A DNA stretch of 64,000 bases from NCBI GenBank assembly GCA_907165275.2, contig OU015670.1, positions 6,227,501 through 6,291,500 on the forward strand, written 5' to 3'. Under the pieces are notes generated by a model. It was not told where the DNA came from. It worked only from the letters and a program-made list of their open reading frames with translations, and did not search any database. Below, in pieces: positions 23,261-35,300 of the stretch. The stretch's first letter is position 1, and every line of letters begins with the position of its first letter. The translations under genes were made by a program, and so were the position numbers. The stretch comes from Zygaena filipendulae. Its lineage: Eukaryota > Arthropoda > Insecta > Lepidoptera > Zygaenidae.

Positions 23261-23699
23261 ACCACCGCTAATACCGCCAAATGGCAGAACTATCATAATA
23301 TTTAATGGGTAGTTCAATTTAGGCCCTTTTGTTACGATGCGATCTTTGTTTATTGATGCTAGAGTTGATGGAATTTGATCGTAATTCAACGCATCGATCG
23401 TATGATCAACACCTCCACCACAAATGGCAACCAGCTCTTTGATAGGTTTTCATTTACTAGAATTATAATTACTCTAAAGCTACTTAGTAAAAGACTGTAA
23501 TGGTTTTTTTAAACTCATCGTCACTTAACAAATTCGATTCTATTGTCAATCCTATGTTATATATGTGATATGTGGGGCCTTAAACATAAATTGAAAAATG
23601 TAAAAAAAAGCTTGTTCGTTGGTTAGATACTTTATTACCCGGTGTTGTAAAATAAACAAAATGGCGGTAAAGGTTGTTAAATTCTATTTACAAGAATAA

Positions 23700-26430
23700 T
23701 CAGTTGTGAAGTCTGGCATCCTTGCAATAATTACTCGGTTATGCGTGCATCTAGATGTCACCTGTAATTTACCCTAGTTTAAATAATTATACCCATTAGA
23801 TGATAAACACCGCTTTACCATGTCCACTGTATGTTCAAATGTCTAGTTATAAGAATGTCATTATTTGAATAAATATTGATTGTTAAATCGAGTTTTATTT
23901 GGAACCTCTTATGACAATAAAGGACTAACAGCTACTCCTCTCATGTAACCCGGTTGCGACGACAGATGGGTTTACTGCAGTGCAATGCGCTTGCGCATCC
24001 ATCAGCCTACTAAGGTAACTCATTATATGAGATTTTTGTTAGTTTACACGTCGTCGAAATTCGTCGCTCATTTTAATTAATTACATAACTAAATTAAGTT
24101 CATTTGTATGTATATTTAATAATTTCATTCAGATTGTAAATTGATCTACCATGGTTATAGAGTATATAGACCTGTGTAAAAAACGGGCACAGTACTCTAT
24201 CTACTAGTATCCGATGTAGGAGGACGCTATCGAAGCGAGAGCGATGCGGTATTGTTTTGCTTCATACAAATCAAATATATCTTCGATAGGTAAATTGGCC
24301 TTCGTTAGTGCGAACCCGGTTTCGAAAAATCAGGGGCGGTACTGTGAGAACAACGCTGCCCCTACACCATGGACCAATTAAACTAGATTAATTGGTCTAT
24401 GCCCTACACATACGTTCTAACTGATGAACATAACAAATAGAAGTGCGTTGGATCCTGCACAGGGGCGGATTTAGGATTTGGTTGAGTGGGGGCAATTTTG
24501 GTTGCACCACGAACCAGTGGGTATAGCTGGTGGAACCAAGGGTCGTGACTCGTGAGTCAAAAGGTATATGTATAAAATCAAAGAACCAAAAGTCTCATAC
24601 CATAATTACATTATATTTATTTCGCTAACTTTTTTTTTTACTTTTTACTCGTATCAATTAGTTATAATAATTATTATTATTTTGTGATATTATTACAACA
24701 ATAATCTCTAGCACACTATTAATTATTATAACTATAATAGTATCATATAGTAATAATTATTTTATTTGCAAACAATTTACTAACTAGTAATATACAGTCG
24801 CTTGTCCTAATGTTTATAATAAATTTCACACGACATTTCTAATGTCGGACAAAATAAAACGTCAATCAGTGGAAAAAAAATTGTTTACACAAAAACCCAT
24901 AATTACACAATTATTAAAAACAAATCTGTAACATACATCTAAATTACAACATCGGTGCAAGTAGGTAGGATAACATCAAAGACAAAAACACCAAAAACAG
25001 TTTTTTAAATTAAAATCAAAGTAGAAACGAGGTTTCAAAGCAAAGGTTTTCACATTTACTCGCATTCAACACAGCGAAGCGTTAAGTCTGCTTTGATATC
25101 GATAAAATTACACAAACGTAAACAATAACAGCATTACGTTACTTCTGCCATCAACGCCTCAGATATGTAACGAAAAATAAGCCCGATTTACAGTCTTACG
25201 AGGTTCAAATAAATCCGACCAGTCCCTCGAGAGTTCAATAACGTTTTATTAGATGCCACGTCAACCTCAAAACGAGCAATTAAAAAAATTCCATCTCTTT
25301 TGCCTAAATAACTTCCAAGTTGTAACCGCTCAGGGACTTAAATAAACTTTCAAAATGACCTCAAAATTATTATGACCCATGGTTCACTGAGCTTTTATAG
25401 CGAAACACATTTAACTCGTAAAACTGTAAGTAAATAATTTTATAACAAAACAATGTGTAGTTTAAAAGCAAATATAGGAGTAGGCACTTAAAGGGTATAT
25501 AATATAAGCATAATTTAAGGTAAGGGTAATCTAATATAAATACGATGGGACGCGCAATGTCGTAGCTATATAATATGTGACATAACAAACAAATTAATAA
25601 TAACTATCTCAAACTCATCAAGCAAATCTTAAGAGCTGACACGATTCTCAGTACCTACTATACCATTGGTTTTTCTTCGTTGGATCCGGTTCTAAGGTTT
25701 CTTTAGTGAAAGAGTCCTTATGCCAGTCGAATAAATTGATCATATCAATTAGGTACTGATTTAAAAAAATCTCACTTAAAATTATCTGAAGGCAAAATAA
25801 ATGATTCCCGGTTGCCTGGAAAAAATTGCTTTCGAACAATTTAGTCGCCCTTTGTCACGTCTATATTTTTATTTTTTAGTATTATTTTATGTTGCATTTC
25901 TTTTTGCTGATGATAATTTCTTACAGGGCTTCCATTGTAGGCAAGTACAACGTGAAAGAAGAAAGTAATGTTTACATAAAAAGACATTTTGTCCACTCTA
26001 CACGATATTAAAAAGGATCCAACGAGAGAAAAATCTCTAGATCCATGACGGATCCACCCAATGGATCTACAGAGAATGGATCTGGAATTGACTGGAACAT
26101 TAGTTTCAATGGACTGGCATTTGGCAGTGATCGTGGGTTTTCTATCGAAAATATCTTCAAGAATTTGTAAATTGTGACTGATGAATGGGAAAATTACACC
26201 AGGTGTAAGCATACGAACAAAATAGACGTAAAATTTTTGTATTCAGTTTTAATTTGGAACCGGTAACGATAGGTTTTTATCTTTATTTGTATCTATGATA
26301 TTGAAGAGGTGAATTAACGACGTAACTTTGTACAATATGAAAAAAAAAAAAGTTAGGCCTTTGTCAGCTACTCGATAATTTAAAAAAATACCCGCCCTAC
26401 CCACCCGCGTCCACAACACAAAAATAATCT
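23700..26430. other. Gene-free AT-rich interval
   Basis: Only short ORFs of unconvincing composition on either strand. Apart from the possible hAT end at 24461, nothing recognised. Confidence 0.5.
24461..24500 (+). mobile_element. Possible single hAT end
   Basis: CAGGGGCGGATTTAGGATTT resembles hAT terminal repeats; no partner end or target duplication found. Confidence 0.3.
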
Positions 26431-26434
26431 GTAA

Positions 26435-26903
26435 CCGGGTGTGCGTTCCGTGGATTTGGGCGCAGTTGTTCGGTTAAAATTTCACTCGTTTGAGTTGCAA
26501 CCAAGCCACAGAACGATCGAGTTGTTTTTATAACCTCAAAATATTTGAATTTCAGGCGCCATTTGTTTTCTCTCAACTCACATTGCAAATAAGACTGTTT
26601 TACATCTAAACTTTTTGTGACTACAACACCTCCCCTTTGTTCGTAAGAACTCCGATTAATTTCTTTTTCAACGAATCCGGTTTTTGGCGCAAACTTTGAC
26701 ACTTCTTAAACAATACATAGCTGTCAGAGTGAAAATTAACCTGCTTCGGATGGTTGTTTGGTTGCTGCACTCCGAGCCACGGAACGGGTGAAACTACGCT
26801 CTGACAGTTGTCAGAGTAAAATTTCACCAAGCCACAGAACGGGTTCAGAGCGCGCTCGAGCGCGTTCGAGTGCATTCGTGCGAAGCCACGGAACGCACAC
26901 CGG
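26435..26903 (+). mobile_element. MITE with GTGTGCGTTCCGTGG ends
   Basis: GGTGTGCGTTCCGTGG near the left end is repeated inverted at the right. Internal degenerate repeats of AGCCACRGAACG occur at about 26505, 26774, 26831 and 26884. Confidence 0.7.
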
Positions 26904-26909
26904 GCGCAA

Positions 26910-29140
26910 ATCGTACACTTCGAATGATGTACCTTTGATCTTATAACGTTCACTCCGCTGAATATATCTACCATATTCATGATATAACTTTTGTTTATTT
27001 CGTAGGATATTTTAAGCATTTTTTTTTTATTACTCTTTCTCATAACTGCCATTTCACAGATTATTCAATTTCGGAAAGTTCTCGTGTAACCATTTCGAAG
27101 TGATTTATTGCGCCCGATTGCGTATTTTGTATTTGAACGCCTAAGCTCTATTTAAAAATAGTAAATATAGTGATATACAGTATATGTTTACACGAAGGAC
27201 ATATTCAGGCTCTTAATAATTCATGTCTAGATGTATTTCATTATTTCTAGATAAATACTAATAAATCAAAACCTCAACAAAAAACGTGTGCTTGCGCACG
27301 ATTGACCTTTACATAATACATGTCGGCGCATCGGCGACGATACAAATGTAAGGGGCGTCGAATGACCCATAGGCATGATCCGTGGGCGCGTCGTCAGCAA
27401 CTTGCGCGCTCAGTTCTCATTACAATTATTTTTACGTAATAAATTATTATGTAATATCGCATTCTGTATATTTTAAACGTTTTTTACTGAATAATCCCGC
27501 CTTTTAATATGTCCGACGTTTAACCTTACATCCTTTATATATGTGTACAATAACATAACTTAAAAACCAAACATACATCATATTATTATTCTCCATTATT
27601 CAAAAATTAAAACTGGGGGCCCCTCTGTATGTCTGTCTGTTCGCAAATCAAGGACTATTTCAATCTACAGAAGCGCAATATACAGGTACCTATGATTAGA
27701 CGCCCTGAGTTTGTAGTTTTATCGAGTGAAGTGTTGAAGAGCAGACAGACCCTGAACAGGTTTTAACTGTATGAGAAAAGAATTTTGTAAATATCAGAAT
27801 ATTTTCATAAATTTTGCGCATCGTAATAACCAACATGAGATGTCGCCCCCAAAATATACGATTATATTATCAGCTAAAACGATAAATTTATAGTACTAAA
27901 ACTAATTAAAACTCAACATATTATATCATTTCCCTGATGAATTTTAAAAGCACGATTATTGAAAAGAAAAATATCGAAATTAAAATAATTACTAGCAAAT
28001 ATTAAAAAAAGGACTCGTGTATTTTTTTGCGATGGTAACATCGCTATGCTCTTGGCAATTTGTCTTTTGTTAGCGGGATTAATCTTCGCTTCTTTTATTA
28101 AAAAAGACTTAAACCTCTAGTTATTTTAATAGTGTGCTTAAATATTTTTATTTTTATTTATATTTATAGTATTATCACTACACAGAAAACAAAACGTGCA
28201 CTAAATTTATACTTTTTCATAATATTTTAATAATATTATTCACATTTTTTTTTCGCTAACTCGCTTCAGTAAATTTACATATTTTTTTTTGTGTACTATT
28301 TATATTTTCAATTATTTACTAAATCTAAGATCATAATCGAACTTTTTAAGGCTATCTTAAAGAAAATAATAACTACACTAATTACTATAACTAATTCATT
28401 TTTGCATTATTTGATGCAGATTTTAGAACAATGAATGAAATTTTATCTTCTATGTAAGTCGCAATGTGACCATGTATCTAAATTATATCAGGTGTTGCCA
28501 CATATTTTAAATAGCATTTCCACATACTACAAAGAAAAAAATGTTACACACTAGAACTTTAAAAAACTAATTCAACTTAAATATTCACATCCGATTAATA
28601 ATTAGCACTTTTATTTATTTATACAACATTTATTATTTTTATTATTTTTTTTTTCATTTCCCTCCCAAAATTAAACTGGAAAGATCAAATGCAAAATTTT
28701 TTTATAACTAAGTAACTACTAGTATGTAGTTAAAAAACCTTTATATCACATTAACTAGACATTATCAATAAATATTTAAAATTTAATATTTATCAAAAGA
28801 AAATCTATACACATTATATAGGTGAAGTATGAGAAAAAAAAGTGTCCACGCTTTATACACAACTTGCATAAGTAAACGAAAAATTTCACGTCCCGGTTCG
28901 CCGAACAACCAGTGCCGGGGATGACTGTTTCAAAAACACAAAATCTAAAACTTTTTACACGAGATTTTTTTTTGCGTACTCCAAAACGACACCTTAAATT
29001 TCAACATCCACATAATTATCCGTTAACTGTACATCATGTATCGACTTTGTTGACTCGCATAAGATCGCAATTTATGAAAAAAATTAAATACATTTTTTAC
29101 ACAAAAATAAACTTAGAGGCAAAGGCACTCGCGCCAGAAG
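26910..29140. other. AT-rich interval including presumed Paip2 3' UTR
   Basis: No convincing ORF. The part just below 29143 should be Paip2 3' UTR; TTTATT motifs (AATAAA on the - strand) cluster near 28610-28640. Confidence 0.4.
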
Positions 29141-29142
29141 AC

Positions 29143-29394
29143 TTACTTGGCGGAGTTCTTCCTCGGCAACGCCTTGTCGGTTTTTCCTGTGGGCTTATCG
29201 ATTTTGGGTTTCCTTTCGACTTTCTCGGCGGGTTTGGGCGCGGTTTTGGCGGGTGGCGCCCTCTCGGCGACGGCGACGGCGACGGGCGGCGACGTTGGTT
29301 TCTTGGGTTTGTTCGCCTTGGCCGCTGCCGCGTAGTTGATGGGCTTGTATTCGGGTATGACCGGGTTCGACTCCTCGACGGGCAATGCTTGGGG
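29143..29394 (-). CDS. Paip2: Paip2 last coding exon
   Basis: Acceptor TTCTTTTCAG; 83 codons then TAA (29145-29143). Starts PQALPVEESNPVIPEYKPIN, then YAAAAKANKPKKPTSPP and a basic C-terminus ending PRKNSAK. Function of this tail is unknown. The 3' UTR continues below 29143. Confidence 0.8.
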   Translation of the reverse strand, partial: PQALPVEESNPVIPEYKPINYAAAAKANKPKKPTSPPVAVAVAERAPPAKTAPKPAEKVERKPKIDKPTGKTDKALPRKNSAK

Positions 29395-32300
29395 CTGAAA
29401 AGAACACGCAATAATTAACTATTGCCAACGTGCCGGCCGTGTTACAACTGGTGCAACCTATCGCCTCTCTTGTTACACTGAATGGATATTCAAACTTGTA
29501 TAATATATCTATCGTCGACCGTCGTATGAGGCGTTACAGGAGTGTTGGCAGCTCTCGTCGTATGTGACGTTTATTATACACATGACACCCGTCAACACCA
29601 ATGGGAGTTTCACTAGAAGTGTTATCTGTCGCCTACCTATCCAAGGCGTCTGTTACCATATTGAAAAAAAGAAGAAGAAGAAGAAGTGTTGTCATTCGAT
29701 ACTGCCGATGGGGGGGTGGGGGGGATTTCCGTTGACAAAACCCATTTCTAGTCCTCACCTTAGCAGCGGGCAGGGCCTCCGCCACAGGCGCGGGCGCCGC
29801 AACCACAACGGGCTCTTGCTTCTCCTCGACCTGCGCTTCACTCCTCACAGACTTCACTTCCTTCTTCTTCGGCTGCACTTTGGTCTCGGACTTCACTTGG
29901 TTGGGCTGCGGCTTCGCCTTGGACTTGACCGGTTCCGGTTTGGGGACTTTCCTCGCCTCGACTCTCGGCTTTTGGTCTTTCTTCGGTGCTTCTTTGGACT
30001 TCTTCTCCGGCGTCTTCTCAGCGACGGGCTGGACGTCGGCGACGCTCACCTCGGGCGTCGTCTCGACGGGCGTCGGCTCTGATGCTGCATAAAATAATAC
30101 GTACGCGTAAATACATAATTACATACCGGTTGTTAAGATTAAAATATAAGGGCTTACGTAATATTTTGTCAACTTTGTAAGATGATATCAACATACAGAT
30201 GTATTATTATAGTAGCCTGCCTGTTGATGGTCCTAAATAAATAAATTAGTATTCGGTTCTCGACCAAAACATCTAAAAAACATAATACTGCTAATTTTTG
30301 ACGTACAATCTAAAATACTCATAAAACTGAGGAGCAAGAAATCGAGATTCGAGATGCACCTACGGACCATATATAAAGGTTGTTGAACCACGCTTTGTAA
30401 TTCTATTTTGGGAGGTATATGTTACTTCTTCAAAAATACACTTCGATTTTCATGTTATTTTTAGTGGAGTAACGTTCAAATGCATATACAAGCAGGTATT
30501 ATAAAGAGGTAAAGTTTGTGAGTTTGTGAGGATGTATAAGGGGTAATCCCTGGATCTACTGAACCTATTTTGAAAATTCTTTTACCAATAGAAAGCCACA
30601 TTATTTGTGAGTGTCATAGGCTATTTACTGCAACCTGCAATTCCCGCGGGAACTCCAAAATTACCGCGGCGGAACCGCTAGTATAAAATAAGAGGTGCGG
30701 AAATGAGTTTCAGTGTTTTAAAGAATCTATACACGCATTCTAGTGACATTTGCTAAAAAAACTACATGAAACTAGCTATGCCCCACGGTTTCAACCGCGG
30801 TAAAATCGGAGTTCCGCGGGAATTCCGGGATAAAAAGTACCCTATGTGTTAATCTGATGTATAAGCTATATTATTGTAGAGTTTCATTTAAATTCATTCA
30901 GTAGTTTTTGCATGAAAGAGTAACAAACATCCATCCATCCATACATACTTACAAACTTTCGCATTTATAATATTAGTATGAAATTAAACGAAATAATACA
31001 GTTTTATCACTATCAGTGATAGGATGGAGCCACTCAAGAGGTGTAAGGTAACGGTGAGCGTTCAGGCGAGACCTACCCTCAACCTTAGCGTCTGCAAGCG
31101 CAGGCGCGGCCTCCTCCGGCTGGGGGCAGGCGCCCTCGGGCGAGGGCGCGGGCGCGGGCGCGGGCGCCTCGGCCGGCGGCGCGCCCTCCGCGGGCGGGGG
31201 CGTCTCCCCCTTCGCCGGCTCCGCTGCTATCGTCGGTCGCGCTGGCTGCTCCTCTGCAATGAAAACCCCTTAATGTTACAAATGCGTATGAGTTTGTTAC
31301 GCTTACACGATTTAACGACTCAATTGCCACGTTGTCAGAGGTACAGTGAAGGATTTAGGGTACTTTTTATCCGGGGATTCCCGCGGGAACTTGAAATGAA
31401 ATAAATGAAATGAAATAAACTTTATTTGTTACGACAATCGTTAATATATGAAATAACATAAACAAGCACAACCAGCGTGTCGCAACAAAACGGCAACCAG
31501 CTCAGCATAAGTCGGAAACCGGGGGGCCCGACGCTGATCTTCCGCTGGTGCCGCACTTCGTAAGCAGGATCTCTTTATATCAGGATGACATTGCCCTATC
31601 TCCTATTCCGTAAATCACTTGAATTGAATTGAAAAAACTTTATTTGACACAACACAAAGATTTACAGCATATGTATACAACAACTAAACATATTATAACA
31701 AGTATCAGCTAATTTATTCGTAACTTTACACGATAGCCTAGGTATCCTATGCCCGTATGTGGGTTAGTAAGATTTTAATGTATCTTTAGTACATGATATC
31801 TGTAAAGGGACAAGAGGAGAAACTAAGGATATGTCAGAGCTATGGAAAGATCAATGCTTAAGATAACAAGGAAAGACGTAAGAAATGAAGTAATCAGGGA
31901 AAGAACAGCTGTCAGTGATGTAATAGAAGTGGCAAGAAAACTAAAATGGAATTGGCCTTGGATAACAGGTGGATACAGAATAGCAACAGAGTGGATAGGT
32001 ACCCAGAAATAGGGAAAGGAAAGCTGGCAGGCAAAGAACTAGTCTTAGTATGACATGCAATATCCTTTCAGTGATTGATCACCAGTACAGTCAACTGCAG
32101 AAATATGTATATACTTTTGAGTTATTGAATCTTATTGCAATAGTAACAGAGTTCAATACTGACCAAAATGTATACGTAATGGTGTTGGTGACTGTACATA
32201 GATTTTATGGATGTTGTGCACACATAAAGTGTACACTGTACAGCCAGTAATGATTCGAGTCTCACCTAGGGGTGCCACCCATACCTAATATATATAAATC

Positions 32301-35300
32301 ACGTGTCACGTTGTTTGTCCGCGATGGACTCCGAAACTACTAAACGGATTTGGATAAAATTTTGTAAACATAAAAGACCAACTTAAAAGATAGGATAGTT
32401 TTTATCCCAGACTCGGGAACTGAAGGACATAGAGTATTTTTTCCCGCAACCTCCGCGGGAACTCCGAAATTACCGCGGATGAAATCGCGGGGGAAAGCTA
32501 GTTGTATATATATTACTTAGTTGCTATATATTATAGAAAATGATATAGTACGAAAAATACTATATTTTTATCCCCAATTCAACTGACGCGCTTTTTTATA
32601 TTAACTGTGGCTGGTCTGGAACGCACCCGCAGCGCAGCACGGGGAATTTTAGAACGAAATGCAAATGCATATATACCTACGCGGCAAAAAAACATCAACT
32701 GTCAAAAATGCTGCCTGATACTTAATGATTAAAAAAATAGGTACTTTTTTTTCCCTGCATTTCCCAAAAGTACTATATTTTTGCACCTTTTTTCGGAAAA
32801 ATACTATATTTTTTCCAAAAAAAGGTAAAAGGCAACCCTTGTCTCACCTGTGGTCTGAGTCGGCTGTCTGACACGAGTGGGCACAAACTCTGCTGCCAGC
32901 GGGTTCAGTGTGGACCTTGAAACCGTCTCCTCTAGTGACAGTGATGAGCTACCATTGCTCGTTCTGGGAATAAAATAATAATGCTTGAATATTATTATCA
33001 AGCTGCGTTTAAGCCCGATAAAAGACCGTAGAGGGCTAGCTTTTATCGGGTTTAAACCCAAGCACCGGGTTGATTACCTTAGATAGGTACCTATGATACA
33101 TACTATACACCCAGACTCTGAATAAACGCCAATGTTCATCACATGAATGCTTACCGCGTCTAATATGGGGATCGAAACCACGACAACTGACCTTGTCGTT
33201 AGTTACCTTACCACTACACCAATGGTGCTGTCAATAAAATACACTATAGAATATTCTCCCTCTTTCTCTTTTCTTGTTTTTTTAAATTCCTAGAGTTGAA
33301 TCTTTGGGTTTCTGCCAGGGGAGCAAGTGTATGTCGTCGCGGCACTCACGTGGGATGGTGGTAATGGCGCGGCGCATGGGCGTGGGCGTGGGCGGGGTTG
33401 TGTGCGTGGGCGTGGTTCCCGTTTGCTACGGGTCGGTGGTGCCTCTCGCGCTGCTCGTCCTCTAGCATCGCCTCTATGCACTGTTCCATCAGTGCCTCCT
33501 CCTCCAGCTGCTGCATCACCTGCAAAACGCGACAGTTGAGGCGGTGCGATATGCGAGTTCATACATACATAATACATACGACAAAACAATAATAACATAG
33601 ACATAGCTACCAGTAGTCTGACAGAAATGCTTTAGTGACAAGTTCACACTTTGTGAGTGGTTTACTTCCATTAGTTTATTGCTATTTCTAGTTTTTGTGG
33701 TCACATAATTTAGTGTGGCACACACTGTATTCACTAAAAAAAATATATATAAAAAGAAACAAATTTAAGATGAATACACTTTACTTGATGCAACATTAAG
33801 CTATAATAGTGTGTGGTGAAAACAAAGCAAATTATTCATTGCACTATTTATCGTGAATGGGTGTGGATACTGTGGATATCCAAATTTGGACCTACAAAGA
33901 ATGCTCAAAGGAGCTCAAGGCTGATTTAGATAAAAACTAAATATCTATAAATTTCTTATCTTTCTTTCTGTACAAAGGGAAAGAACCCAGTGATTTTGAA
34001 AGAAAAGTTATCCTGTATTATTGTGGCATGGCACTGGCAAAGTAAGTTTTCATTTGTAGCAAAATGACTATTTTACACAAATCATTCCCATGTTGTGAAC
34101 AACTGAATAACAAAAAAATAATATTAAATTTAACTTTCCTTTCCCAGAATTTGATCCCTATAAGATCCTATTTGTTACACCTGGGAATCCCAAATTTCAC
34201 GAATATAGAACCACATGAACCAACTATTTCTTGTAGAGCTATGGTCTTTGGCTATGGAAAGGAGATAGGATACTTTCTAACCTGACATAAAATACTAGTA
34301 GTGTATATGTGTGACAAAGTACACAATAGTACTCCTCATCATTCATTCATGTGGGTTGTTCCGTTTCAATTCTTCTTTTTCTGATCTTCGCAAACTCACC
34401 CCATAGTTGTTAACTCTAGTTGCCATCACCTGCTTATCAAACTCCTCGAGGTTCTCCATCCACATGTAGTCGGCGAAGTCGTCCTGAGGCGCGGGCGGCA
34501 CGGGTGCGTACGGCGCCCCGGGGGGGTAGTACGCCCCCGCCACCATGTAGCCAGCTGGGGGACAGCAGATAGACTGTGATCAGCGCAAGAGTATACAAAT
34601 GGAAGACGCAGCTTGGGTAGGCCCGATAACCTGGCGAAGGTCGCAGGACGCAACTGGATGCGGAAAGCGCAGGACCCGTCGTTGTGGTGACCCATAGGGG
34701 ACGCCTATGTCCAGCAATGGACATCTTTCAGCTGATATGATGATGATAAAAAGGATAAAAACTAAAACACTGCCAATTTAGAGTTTATAATGCAGACTTA
34801 AGGTGAAATCGAAACTGTATTAGCACTTTCTTACATACTTGAGCAAATGCTCATTATCTCCCAAAACTTTCTTCAATATTCCATACCTTCACTTTCATAA
34901 AAGCCTGCTGCATTAGTTCTGTGATAAAGACAATGTGCAAGAAAGATGTTTGGCCAATTTAAATTTAAATTCTCTTTCAAGTCATATAAATAAAAAATAA
35001 GCTCTATGGCTGACTAGAATTCGGGTCTTGTTTTCAAAATGTTTTTAATGAATGAAATGCATTATAGACTCACCAGGAATGTGTCCCCTGTGTATATGCA
35101 CAGGGTAGACTGGTGGGCGATGGAGCCCAGCATCACCACTGCCCACAACTCCTCCGCCCACACCGCTATCGATTATTACGCCGTTAGCCTGTACATTATA
35201 TTCATATTTCATAAATCCATAAAACGTCTTTTCTCACAGACACACCTATAGAGATTTGGGTACATAAATTATTGTCACTTTATAAATTACTAGCTGCGCC

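Noticed and set aside
25841..26212. 123-residue ORF on the - strand
   Set aside because: No recognisable motif, no splice context, composition like the surrounding intergenic DNA.
29564..30082. 172-residue Leu/Arg-rich ORF on the + strand
   Set aside because: Antisense to Paip2 exon 7; biased composition follows the Lys/Pro codons of the real exon.
31024..31404. 126-residue Arg/Gly-rich ORF on the + strand
   Set aside because: Antisense to Paip2 exon 6.
33290..33604. 104-residue Arg/Pro ORF on the - strand
   Set aside because: Wrong frame across Paip2 exon 4; the frame with VMQQLEEEALMEQC fits the family and the splice phases.
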